A stretch of DNA of 15,459 nt from Pelagophyceae sp. CCMP2097 (GCA_026770575.1 MU657237.1:196063-211521), one strand, 5' to 3'. Shown: positions 1 to 9,220, numbered from the stretch's first letter. Notes: generated by a model not told the origin, from the sequence alone. Made by a program: numbers and translations.

Positions 1-28
1 ACAAAGAAAAACCGAACCCTGGGGAATC

Positions 29-44
29 GAGTGAACGTTCACTC
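29..44. repeat. Perfect 16-bp palindrome
   Basis: The sequence GAGTGAACGTTCACTC equals its own reverse complement. It lies in AT-richer DNA about 315 bp upstream of the first gene. It could be a dimeric transcription-factor site or part of a decayed mobile element. Nothing in the window decides between these. Confidence 0.6.
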
Positions 45-139
45 ACTTTGACTTTCAAGTGAATTCCCACTGGACATTCCCCAGAACGTGAAATTCGCGA
101 AATCCGGCGAAATTCATGATGATCATGAGAACAAATGAA

Positions 140-230
140 GTAGGAATATCCTACTAGGATTCCTAGTATTTCTACTAGGAATTCCTAGACTAGATTTAGG
201 AATTCCTAGGTCCTTACTTAGGAATTCCTA
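140..230. repeat. Array of five TAGGAATTCCTA-type palindromes
   Basis: Five self-complementary units lie close together: 140-154 (GTAGGAATATCCTAC), 153-167 (ACTAGGATTCCTAGT), 175-188 (CTAGGAATTCCTAG), 197-208 and 219-230 (both TAGGAATTCCTA). The first two overlap. The last four are centred about 21-22 bp apart, close to two helical turns. A related unit stands alone at 8184-8197 in the divergent promoter between two other genes. Recurrence in promoter positions suggests a regulatory site for a symmetric DNA-binding protein, but this is inference. A repeat element is the alternative. Confidence 0.7.
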
Positions 231-246
231 GTAGGAATTTCTTTGT

Positions 247-263
247 GTAGACTAGTAGTCTAC
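247..263. repeat. Inverted repeat, 7-bp arms with 3-nt loop
   Basis: The arms GTAGACT and AGTCTAC flank a 3-nt centre, with ACTAGT in the middle. It ends the palindrome-rich stretch, about 95 bp before the first ATG. From 264 the DNA turns abruptly GC-rich. This may mark the boundary between promoter and transcribed leader, or the end of an inserted element. Confidence 0.5.
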
Positions 264-358
264 AGTCCGCGAGCGACTGCGCGGCGCGCGGCCGTCGGTG
301 TCGCCCGGCGTCGCAGGGCCTCGGCCGCGCACCGACCGGCGCCGCCGCGCGGGTGATC

Positions 359-913
359 ATGGCGTGCTTTGGGACGTCGTTCTCCGAGCTCGGCGCGTCG
401 TTCGCCGAGACCGCGCCGTCCGACGTCACGTCCGTCCTCGACGAGCAGCCCATGTGGCTCGACATCTCGCCGGCGCTCTGGGAGCGCGCGCTGGCCCTCG
501 ACGAGGCCGCGTTTCTGGCGCTGCTGCGCAAGCGCGGCGAGCGCGAGACGCTCGACTTCGTCACGGCGCACCACTCCGAGTTCGTCCGCGTGCGCGCCCT
601 CGTCCGCGCCGTCTTCGAGGCCGCGCCCGCCGTGCCGCCGCCCGCGCCGCCGCCCGCGCCGCCGCGGCCACGCGCCCGCTGCTTCCCGACGCTCTCGCGC
701 CCGCCGCCGCTCTCCAACAAGCTTCCGCCGCCGCCGCCGCCGTCGCCGCGCAAGTCGAAGAAGGCCAGGCGCTCGCCCGGCTCGACGCTCCGGACGTCCA
801 AGGGCTTCCCCGGCTCGACGCTCAAGGCGACGCTCAAGACGTCGTCGAGTACGGCCGGCACGCGCACGCTCTCCCTCATCAGCGGCGGCTCGCCGAAGAA
901 GCAGTGGCACTGA
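359..913 (+). CDS. Proline-rich, basic-tailed protein of unknown function
   Basis: This intact ORF gives 184 aa from the ATG at 359, in the good context ATCATGG. I do not recognise its family. Residues 1-90 look like a folded helical domain, with segments such as SPALWERALALDEAAF and TLDFVTAHHSEF. Residues about 90-130 are a proline/alanine-rich linker with a run of six prolines. The C-terminal third is basic and rich in Ser, Thr and Lys, with two GSTL(R/K) units, which suggests a disordered, possibly phosphorylated tail. There is no signal peptide or membrane segment. GC-rich codon use matches the neighbours. No intron is needed, although a splice into downstream DNA cannot be excluded. The palindrome array lies just upstream. 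Confidence 0.6.
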   Translation: MACFGTSFSELGASFAETAPSDVTSVLDEQPMWLDISPALWERALALDEAAFLALLRKRGERETLDFVTAHHSEFVRVRALVRAVFEAAPAVPPPAPPPAPPRPRARCFPTLSRPPPLSNKLPPPPPPSPRKSKKARRSPGSTLRTSKGFPGSTLKATLKTSSSTAGTRTLSLISGGSPKKQWH

Positions 914-1247
914 CGCCCGCCCGGCCGCCCCGAAGTAAGACAGGAGCCAGCCCACCGCCTGCCCCTCGGCGCAGTCTCGCTCATTGTCTCCTCGGTTCAC
1001 CGTCACCGTCGCGGTGCGCTGGTGGTCCCCACAAAAGCACTCGCTGAAACGCAGCGGCTGTTCGAACGTTCAGGAAGCCAGGCTTCGAATTCCGACGGTG
1101 GGAACGCTCTCTGAGTCGCGTCAGCCTTCAGGGAGCCCGCAGGAGCCGCCGGACCCTCGGCGCTCAAGAGCCCCGGGGAGCTCAGGCGCTCAGGAGCTCG
1201 AGAGCCCGGCGTTTCTAGGCGGAAGCAGAGGCTCATCGTTTCGCAGG
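914..1247. other. Intergenic region between two plus-strand genes
   Basis: These 334 bp separate the proline-rich gene from the dipeptidase. I see no plausible gene. The second half (about 1135-1215) repeats short units such as GGCGCTCAAGAGC and GGCGCTCAGGAGC, giving a low-complexity leader. The ATG at 1248 follows TTTCGCAG directly, so a 5'UTR intron ending at 1246 is possible but unsupported. Confidence 0.5.
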
Positions 1248-3136
1248 ATGCTGGATCTACAAAGCCTGCTCCGGGCCTGCGTGCTTCTGCGCGTCGCCGG
1301 TGCGTGCACGACGATCCTTGTCGGCAAGGGCGCGAGCGCCGACGGGTCCGTCTTCTGCTCGCACACCAACGACGGCGAGGCGGCGACGGACCCGCGCCTC
1401 GTCCTCGTCGAGGCCAAGGACCACGCCCCAGGCGCAAAGAGGTCAGAGCCTGCCCTGGCGGGATGGAGAGGTCAGAGCCTGCTCAATGGAGAGCCCCGAA
1501 CGGCGGGCAACGCGGGGGCGCTCCCCACTGCGAAGTCGGTCATGTCGGCCGCGCGCAGGCCCGTCTTCTTCGCAGTCGAGGACTTCCCGCGCTACGTCGG
1601 CTTCGACCGCGGCATCCCGGCCTACTTCCCCGTCGGCGGCCAGGAGCCGTTGGAGCCGCTGGGCTTCATCGACGAGGTGGCGCACACGTTTTCGTACTAC
1701 GAGGAGACGTACGGCGCGCTGAACGAGATGCACGTGGGCATGGGCGAGTCGACATGCTCCTGCGTCGACTGGGCCGCGCTCGGCGGCGTCGGCACGGAGC
1801 CCTGCGCCGGCGGCGGCGGGCCCCAGCCCTGCGCGCTGCTGAGCGTCGACGAGCTGACGCGCCTGGCCATGGAGCGCGCGTCCACGGCGCGCGAGGCGGT
1901 CCAGCTCATGGGCGACTTGGCAGTCGACCACGGCTTCTACGGCGAGGGGTCCTTCGAGGTGCGCTCCCGGCAGCGCGCGGGAGGCTCGGAACGTCGTCTT
2001 AGGGTTCGGCGGAGTCTTTGATGGTGACGGATTTTGACGACGCGTGGATCTTCCACGTTTTGCCGCACCCGAGCGGCGCGTCTGCTATCTGGGCGGCGGA
2101 GCGCATCGCGGACGACCACGTCGCAGTCGTCGCCAACCTCTTCGTCGTCCGAAACGTCAACCTCACCGACTCAGCGACGTTCCTCGGGTCGGACCTCGCG
2201 GCCGCCGCAAGCGCCTTCCCGTCGCTCGCGGAGACGTGCGCTTCAAACGACTGGTGCGACTTTTCGCGCACGTTCGGCGGCGGCGAGTACGCCCACAAGT
2301 TCTACTCGGGCCGGCGGCAGTGGGGCATGCTGCGGCACCTCTCGCCGGACACCAAGCTCGACGCTGACTACCCGACGACGGCGCCGCAGTGGGTGCCTTA
2401 CCCGGCGTCGGTGCCCGTGGACCCTTTAAAGTCGGGCTTCCGCCTCGGGCTGCAGGCCATCCTCGACGCGCACCGCGACCACTACGAGGGCACGCCGTTT
2501 GACCTGACGCGTGGCCTCGCCGCGGGCCCCTTTGGCAATCCGAATCGCTACGGCGCCGGCGCAGGCGAGAAAAACGTGACGGGCAACTGGGAGCGCGCTA
2601 TCTCGCTGTTTCGCACGTCCGATGCATTCGTCGTCCAGACGAGGCGCCTCGCCAATTCGTCGGCGGCCGTGCTCTGGTTCGGGTCGCACGTGCCGCACGC
2701 GACGGTCTTCTCGCCCTTCCCCGCGGGCATGCTCTCGCTGCCCTCCGAGTTCTCGACGGGCGTCCAGGGAACCTTCGAGCCGACCTCTGCGCTCTGGCGG
2801 ACGCGCGTCGTCCACACTTTGATGGACCTGAAATTTGGCTTCATAGTCCAAGACGTCCAAAAGGCGCAGCGCAGACTCGAGGGCGCCGCGCTCAAATTCG
2901 TCGAAGAATACCTCTTCTTGGGCGCGCCCATGCCCGCCACCGCGCTGACGTCCAAGTTCAGCGAAATCGCGCGGGCCAACCTCCAGGGCTGGCGCGACTT
3001 GTTCGATTTGCTCCTCTTCAAATACGCAGACGGCTGGGTCAACGTGCCCAAACTCGGCGACAACGTCGGCTACCCGCAGTGGTGGCTCGAAGAAGTCGGC
3101 TACGAAGACGGCCCGCCGCCGCTGCAGTCCCGGTGA
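1248..3136 (+). CDS. Secreted dipeptidase, peptidase family C69
   Basis: The joined exons 1248-1441, 1559-1958 and 2003-3136 give 575 aa. The family hydrolyses dipeptides using an N-terminal cysteine exposed by processing. Here residues 1-19 form a hydrophobic signal-like leader ending AGA, followed by Cys20 in CTTILVGKGASADGS, the family's active-site start. Family-like blocks follow: FAVEDFPRYVG, MGESTC, DELTRLAMERA, DHGFYGEG, then DDAWIFHVLP. Splicing at 1442-1558 (117 bp) restores GAKRPVFF, and at 1959-2002 (44 bp, GTGCGC donor) restores GEGSFEGSAESLMV. Several N-glycosylation sequons (NLT, NVT, NSS) fit a secretory or vacuolar enzyme. The ATG at 1248 is the only in-frame Met before the leader. 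The first intron is stop-free and divisible by three, so its retention would add 39 residues. Confidence 0.88.
1438..1481 (+). repeat. Duplicated splice-donor segment in dipeptidase intron 1
   Basis: The 15-mer AGAGGTCAGAGCCTG occurs at 1438-1452 and again at 1467-1481, 29 bp later. The first copy spans the exon/intron junction (AG|GTCAGA). The second sits inside the intron with an identical potential donor. Use of the second donor would add 29 nt and shift the frame, so the first is preferred. Confidence 0.75.
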
Positions 3137-3176
3137 CGGTATAAATGTCCATAGACTTACTGTTTTACTCTCGTGC
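3137..3176. other. 40-bp convergent intergenic spacer
   Basis: The dipeptidase stop codon (3134-3136) and the stop codon of the C2 gene on the other strand (3177-3179) are only 40 bp apart. The spacer is AT-rich, with TATAAA near its left end. The 3' ends of the two transcripts probably overlap. Confidence 0.6.
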
Positions 3177-6100
3177 CTAGTCTAATTTGGAGCGCGCGGC
3201 CGTTTGGATGGCCTCTGCGAGCGAGTTCTTGTGGTCGAGGTCGTCTGCGAGGATGGCCCACCTCGTGGGCGAGCCGTCTGGCGTCTGGCCGAAGACTGCT
3301 AGGAGGAGCTCCGCGTGGTCCTTGTTCGCCGCGACGTCCGTCGGCGAAGGGTCCGTCAGGCCAGAGTGGCCGTGCAGCAGCAGCTGGTCGCCCGGCGCGC
3401 GGCCCGCGTCCACGTCCCCCTCGGACCGCCACCACAGCAGCCGCCGCCCTAAGCGCAAAACATGAGTCGACGGCGACGCCCCTCGACGCTCCCAAATGGC
3501 TCACCGTGGAGGACGACGAACTTGCGGAGCCAGGCCTGCTGCGAGGAGACGCGAATGGTCACGGTGCCCTCCCAGCGGCACTCCCAGATGCCGTGCATCT
3601 TGGCGAGGGCGGTGCGGCGCCGTTCGTCGCGCACGGCGCGGTCCGCGTGGGCCTTTGCCCGATAGGCGTAGCAGCAGCGCAGGTCGTCGTCGTTGGGCAG
3701 CGACCTCAGCAGGTTCCAGCAGCGCGTCGACATGGGCGCGCCGTCGCAGGGCAAAAGGCGATAGAAGAACTCGTAGAGGCCGCCCGCGAGGACGAGCCAC
3801 CTCGTGGGCACGCAGAGAAACACGCACGCGCCGGCGCCGCAGCCGCCGAAGATGCCCAGCGTCTTGCGCGGGTGCGTCCAACTCAAAGCGTTCTTCAAAG
3901 ACTCGTAAAAGTCGACGATTGCGCCGAGGACGTTTTGAGCGTAAATGGCGTGGCCGTGCACAGTCGTCACCGTCGCCAGCGGGTTGACCGTCCCACGCGC
4001 GCGCCGGCCGCCCTCGTCGCCCCCCTCGTCGCCCGACCGCCCCGCGAGCTGGTGCAGCGCCTCGACGGCGCGCGAAGTCTGCGCCTCGGCCGCCGTAGGC
4101 GGCAGCGCCGCGTCGCGCAGCGTCAGCTGCAGCCGCAGGTTGAGCGCCGCCGTCGGCCGCTCGCGCGGCTTGCCATTGCCGTCGGCCACCGCAGGCGACG
4201 AGGGAGCGTCGCCGGCGAGCGTGTGCTTGATCGTCGACACTGTCGTCGCGAGGAGGTGCATCGCCGTCGGCGTAGGCGCCTCGCCCGCGCGCGGCGTGGC
4301 GGCGACGTCGCGCGTGTCGTCGCCCGGCGGGCGCGGCGCGGCCGCGTCGTGGTCCGAGGCCATGGCGACGTCGTACCAGCCACGGCGCTCGCGCTGCACG
4401 CCAGACTCACCGTCGCCGTCGTGGTCCACGAGCGCGGCCACGGGGACGCAGACCTCACCGACGAACGAGTCCAGCAGGCGGTCCAGCGGGTGCTGCCGCA
4501 CCACGCGGAAGCGCAGCAAGCCGGCCGACCGCCGCCACGACACGGGCGCCGAGTCGGCCGCGACCTTGTGCGGCGACGCGGCCGCCTTGGGCGGCCGCTT
4601 CGGCGAGGCGTCGCCGCCGTCGTCGGCGTGCATCGAGTCCGCTAGCGTCGGCTGCAGCACGGGGAAGACGAGGGCGCGGTCCACTTTGGGCCCTTGCGAC
4701 TCCGTCTCGCCAAACCCAAACCGCGCCCACGGCTCGAGCACGGCCACGCTCCGGTAGTCGCCAGAGTCCACAAACTTCGACGCCACGAACCGAGACAGGT
4801 CCGCGCGCTGCCGCTGCCACAGCGACGCGCCCAAAGCGCCTGCGAGGGGCAAGTGTCAAAAGCTCAAACGACGACGGGGCCCCCCCAAAAAAGACTTGCC
4901 GTGCCACCGCGGCTCGGTCGTCTGGCGCGCGGTGCCCGTGTAGCCGAGGATGTGCTCGTTAGTCGACGCGCGCGCCTTCTTCGCCGCCTCTGTGTCCTTT
5001 GCTTCTTTTTGGGCCTCTTTGAAATGCTCCCGGTCCGCGCGGTCGGCGGCGGTGGACCGCGCGGTGGAAGTCTCCGCGGCCTGCCGCTGCTGCGTCAGGG
5101 CGGCGAGGAGGTCGACGACCTCGTCGTCGCCGAAGATGGACGTGTGCATGGTCGTCTCGCGGTTCAACGGCCCGCGGACCGGCGACCCGGGCGGCGGCGC
5201 CGGCGCAACGTCGACCGCGTCGTCGTCGTCGTCCGCGTCGGAGCCGTCCGTCGCTGAGCCAAGCGTGGCGTCGGCCTCGCCCTCATCCTTTGAGGACTCG
5301 TCGTCGTCGTCGACGTTTTGCTGCAAAATGTTGCGGTACGCGACAGAGACAAAGAGGTCCGACACCTTGGCCTCGCCGCCGCCGAGCGACCGCCCGGCGC
5401 AGACGGCGACCTTGACGTGGCCAAAGGGCCGGAACGACGTCTTCGGCGTCCCCAGCTCGAGCTCGTACGCGCGCCGCGCCTAGTCGGGCGCTCGAACAGT
5501 CGCGTCGAGCTTGGGTCGCAAACGCACGGCGACGTCAAAGTGGTCCGTGCGCGGCGCGCCTCGGCAGCGGCGTACGCCGGAAAAGGCGCAGCAGATGCAG
5601 AGACCGAGGAGCGGCAGCGCTCCGGCCTTTTCCGCGGGGAAGAAGACGCAGAGCGCCACAAAGACCATCAGGCAGAGCGCCGTCTGCGCGGGCCTGGACC
5701 AGCGCATGAGGGCGTCGTAGGCTTCCAACGCATCTGAGACGGCCACGGTGATCTCCGTGGCGCGTTCGATGTGGCGCCGCGCGATGTCGATGCTGAACGC
5801 AGACGGCGCGGGCGTCGGCGGCGCGTCTCGCGGCGCGGAATGGAACCAGAGCTCGTCGGCGTAGACGTCGACATCACAGGCCGCGAAGCGCGCCACCGCC
5901 GTCGCGACGCCGTGGCGGTCGCGGAACGAGGCGTTTTCGCGGTCAGCAAAGTACTGCGCGGACGCTGGCGCCGGCGCCGCGCCGCGCGCCGCGCCTTCGT
6001 GCGACGGCCGCCGGCGCGCGGCGTGCGCTTTCGTTGCGGCGCCGTGGCCGGCCCAGGGCGCGACGAAGCGCGCGACGGTGTCGTCTGCGGCCTCTTGCTG

Positions 6101-8177
6101 GACGTCCAAGACGCCGAAGTGGAGCGTGCCAATGACAGTATCCCTTGCGGCGTCGACGAGCTCCAAGCGCACCTCGGCGGCAAACGTGGGCACGTCGAGG
6201 CGCCAGACGCAGTCGAAGCGAGGCCGCGACGACTGGTACACGGTGTGCGTCCTGCGCCAAGACTTTGAAGAAGCCTCGTCCTCCACGTCAACCTCGTTCG
6301 AACTCCGCTCGCGGTCCGGCCGAGGCGCGTGACGGCTCGGCGCCACGGCCACGCGCACGTAGTGGTCGCCGCGCAGCTCCTCAATGTCCTCGTCCGCCGC
6401 CTCGGTCTGCGCGGGGCACCATCAAAGACGCGGCGGACCGGGGCGACCAAACGCACCGCGTCGTCCGACGGGCTCGCGCGCGTGCGCTCGAGGAGGCGCA
6501 CCGAGACGAGGTGCAGCCGGATGTCGCCAACGCCTGCGGCCGGCCGTCGACATCGTCGCCATCGGCGTCGCGGCGGCGGGACGGACCGTCCTTGCGGCGG
6601 CGGCGCTTGGAGGAGCGCGTCGTCGCCGGCGATGTCGGCTCGGAGCCCTGCGTCACGTGCGGCGGGACGTCCGTGTCGACAGCGGCCCCCGGCGCGGCCG
6701 CGTCGCCTCGGCCGCCGGCCTTTGGCGTCTTGGACTTGGACGCCGACTTTGGCGTCTTCGAGGGCGTCTTGGACGTCGACGCCGAGCCGCCGCTGGACTT
6801 TGGCGTCTTGGGGTGCGCCTTGAAGTGCGACGCGGCGGCGGCGACGCCGGCGTCGCACTTGGCCGCCGCGCCGTCGTCGTCGGGCGGCGCGACGAGCGGC
6901 GCGGCCTCGTCGTCGTCGTCGCGCGCGTGCGGCGCTGGCCTGCCGGCGGCGATTGCGCCGGCGCGCCGGTTGGCGGCGGCCTCGACGGTGGTGCGCGAGC
7001 AGGCGTGGACGGCGTGCGCGCGCAGCTGGCACTCGCTGTGGCAGTCGAGGCCGCACGACTCGCACTCAAAGCCCTGGAGGCGCAGGCCGACGAGCATCTG
7101 GCCGCAGACCTAGGGCGGGCGTGCGCGCGCGCCGCGCCGGCGCCCAAGGACGCACGGCACACCACGTCGGGCGCGTGTACGACGCGAGGCGGAAGAGGTG
7201 CTGCCGAGCGTGGTTCATCGTCGACGAGACGCGCTTCAGCGTCGCCGTCTTGACGCCGGGGCGGAACTGCACCTCGAGCACGATATCGACGGGGTCCGAC
7301 TCCGTCTCCAGCTCCATGCTGACCTCGCTCAAGACGCCCGGCGCTTGCAGGAACGGCGCCTATGCGTCGTCCTTCAAACGCCACGACGGTACCGGACGGT
7401 CCCGTTCGATATTCCATACAACGGTCATCTTCGATCGTAATCAGGCGAGGAGCGGTACACACCGCGTCGAGAGTCGCATGCCTGTGTTTGGGCCAGAGTC
7501 AAGAGCGCGCTTCAACCGGGAGGGGCGAGGCCCTCGGGCGCTCGCGGAGGAGAAGGGCCGCGCGAACGGCGCACCCGATGGCGCGCTCGAGGAGGTAGAG
7601 CTCGCGGCTGCGCAGGTCGACGTGGAGCTCGGGCACGACGACGTGCGTGCCCCCGAGCGACGTCGCCAAGTGCGCGAGCTCGACGACCTCGTCGTCCCAA
7701 GACGCCTCGCCGGTCTCCGAGACCTACGCCGGCGGACCGAGCGTGCCGCGACGTGGCGGGCCCCGCGCTCGCGCGCTCGCGACGCTCGAAAAAGCACGGC
7801 GTTGCCAGCAGCTCCCCTCGGCATCTCTCTACAAACAGCCCTGAAGCTGTGTGCGCCCGTGTGCGGCCGAGGCGCCCGCCCAGAGGCTGGTCCGAGGGGT
7901 GACGCGGCGGCGCGCATTCGCGCAGGAAGTCTGGAATTCCTCGCGCCAGGGCGAGAGGCGGAAGCGCACGAGGACCTGCGACGAGGTGGCGATGTTCCGC
8001 GCCGACTTGACGCGGACCACGAGCAGGCCCTGCACCGACGCCAGCCTGCCGTCGCCGCCGCCGCGCGGGCGGCCTTCTTCAGCCGAGAAGCGTGTGTTTA
8101 CGCCTGTGCATAATGCAAAGGCAGTGCACTTTCCAGCCTCTTTCCGCGTTTTCCCAGAAACCCGCACTCAGCTGCAT
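3177..8177 (-). CDS. MCTP-like multi-C2 membrane tether with C1 and PH domains
   Basis: Proposed exons, descending: 8177-8130 (tentative), 8029-7904, 7723-7575, 7327-7156, 7109-6587, 6533-6457, 6406-5528, 5479-4900, 4839-3505 and 3448-3177, giving about 1,390 aa. Domain order: C2 (8029 to about 7260, with GLLVVRVKSARNI, EASWDDE, AIGEVSMEL); C1 zinc finger (about 7200-7040, H-X12-C-X2-C-X13-C-X2-C-X4-H-X2-C); basic Lys/Thr/Pro linker; C2 (about 6530-6090); hydrophobic hairpin (about 5700-5560); C2 (about 5480 to 4390, split by an acidic insert); MCTP-type C-terminal hairpin (WTHPRKTLGIFGG onward, then NLLRSLP); and PH (about 3580-3190, LRKFVVLHGRRLLWWRSEG). C2, C1 and PH domains bind membrane lipids, and MCTPs tether ER to plasma membrane. 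Splices from 7574 onward restore domain motifs. The start, the 7903 donor and the GC-AG intron at 4899 are less certain. Confidence 0.8.
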
Positions 8178-8359
8178 ACAATTGTAGGAATTCCTACTTC
8201 ACAGCGCAAGAATCGCAGCTTACCTGCTCTCCCAGGAGGCGCTCGCGCACCCAGCGTTCCCTCGGGCCGGGCTCTCCGTCGCAACTCCCTCCCGTGCGGA
8301 GAGCCGCCGTAAAATCGAACCGGGCTGCGCGCCATCCGAGGCTTTTCGGCTGCGCCACA
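8178..8359. promoter_or_regulatory. Divergent promoter region with GTAGGAATTCCTAC palindrome
   Basis: The C2 gene leaves to the left and the B-box gene starts at 8360 to the right, leaving about 180 bp for both promoters if the tentative C2 start is right. At 8184-8197 lies the perfect 14-bp palindrome GTAGGAATTCCTAC, the same type as the array at 140-230. No convincing TATA box is visible. Calling it a regulatory site rests on position and symmetry only. Confidence 0.5.
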
Positions 8360-9194
8360 ATGAGCGGCTCGGTGCGAAATAAGGCGGAGGGCGCGCCGCG
8401 GCCCAAGGCGGAGGCCCCGCCGAAGGCGAAGCCGCGGACCTACGACGACTTTCAGTTTGAGACGGTGCCGCTCGAGTCGATGCGGAGCGCCGTCTCGAGC
8501 AGGCCGTCGACGGTGCCGCGGACGCCGGTGCCGGACCGGCGTGGGCGGGACGACGCGTCAGCGCTGTCGTCGACGGCGTCGCTCTTCCACGCGGGCACGC
8601 TCGGGTCGGCGGGCATCAAGCCGACGATCCCGCGGCCGCACTACGTGGCCCCACACTCTACGGCAATGTGCGCAAAGTGCACCCAGGCCCCGGCGGTAGT
8701 GCGCTGCGGCAACTGCCGGGCATTCTACTGCCAGGACTGCTGCGACCACGTCCACGTCGGCTCGCGCGCAGAGGCCAAGCACCTGCGCTTCAAAAAGTGC
8801 GCCCGCAAAAGCGCCGCCAGCCCGCCGCCGGTCGCGCGACGCTCGCGCTAGGCACGTCATCCGGCCCGTCGAGTCGACGGTGTGCCACCGCTGCCAGGGC
8901 ACGACGGCGGCGACGTGCCGCGCCGCGCAAATGTTCTGCTGGGACTGCGACGTCATCCTCTGCGAGGGCTGCGACCTCACGCTGCATAAGCAGGTGCGCC
9001 ACGGATCCGGACGAGGGCACTTGGATGCCGCCAATCCTGCTCACACTGTGGCGCAGGTCCGCCTCTCGGACCACCAGCGCTGCTCCATTGTCATCCGACC
9101 ACGCCCCCTCGAGGCCACGAACGACGGGCGCTGCCTCTCGCCCAACAAGGTCATCGACGTCATCTACCGCAAGCCCATGGCCAACGTCTACTGA
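8360..9194 (+). CDS. Tandem B-box-like zinc-finger protein
   Basis: Exons 8360-8796 and 8852-9194 join in phase 2 to give 259 aa. The 55-bp intron has the donor GTGCGC and a CTAG acceptor. The splice reads RFKKHVIRPVESTVCHRC and avoids the stop at 8849. Residues 1-100 are Pro/Ser/Arg-rich and probably disordered. The first zinc-binding unit is Cys104/107/116/119/124/127 followed by His130/132. The second is Cys157/160/168/175/178/183/186 followed by His191 and later histidines. The pattern resembles paired B-boxes, which mediate protein contacts in TRIM and CONSTANS-like proteins, but I see no RING, coiled coil or CCT partner domain. A nuclear or ubiquitin-linked role is possible but not shown. 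The start ATG lies in CCACAATGA. Confidence 0.8.
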
Positions 9195-9220
9195 GCGCGT
9201 CGCCAACGTCTACTGAGCGC
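9180..9220 (+). repeat. Tandem 19-bp duplication across the B-box stop codon
   Basis: GCCAACGTCTACTGAGCGC occurs at 9180-9198 and again at 9202-9220, a 22-bp period. The first copy encodes the last codons and stop of the B-box protein. The second lies in the 3'UTR in another frame. It looks like a local slippage or repair duplication. Confidence 0.75.

Noticed and set aside
140..263. CRISPR-like or transposon terminal repeats
   Set aside because: The units are palindromes at close, uneven spacing without unique spacers. No transposase or target-site duplication is visible.
984..1247. Upstream in-frame extension of the dipeptidase
   Set aside because: The frame is open, but there is no ATG before 1248. 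The true start gives a signal-like leader directly before the catalytic cysteine.
3173..4645. 490-codon open frame on the plus strand
   Set aside because: It is antisense to the C2/PH gene. Its product is dominated by Arg, Ala and Gly with no domain, as expected from GC-rich codon bias, while the minus strand gives recognisable PH and MCTP anchor sequence.
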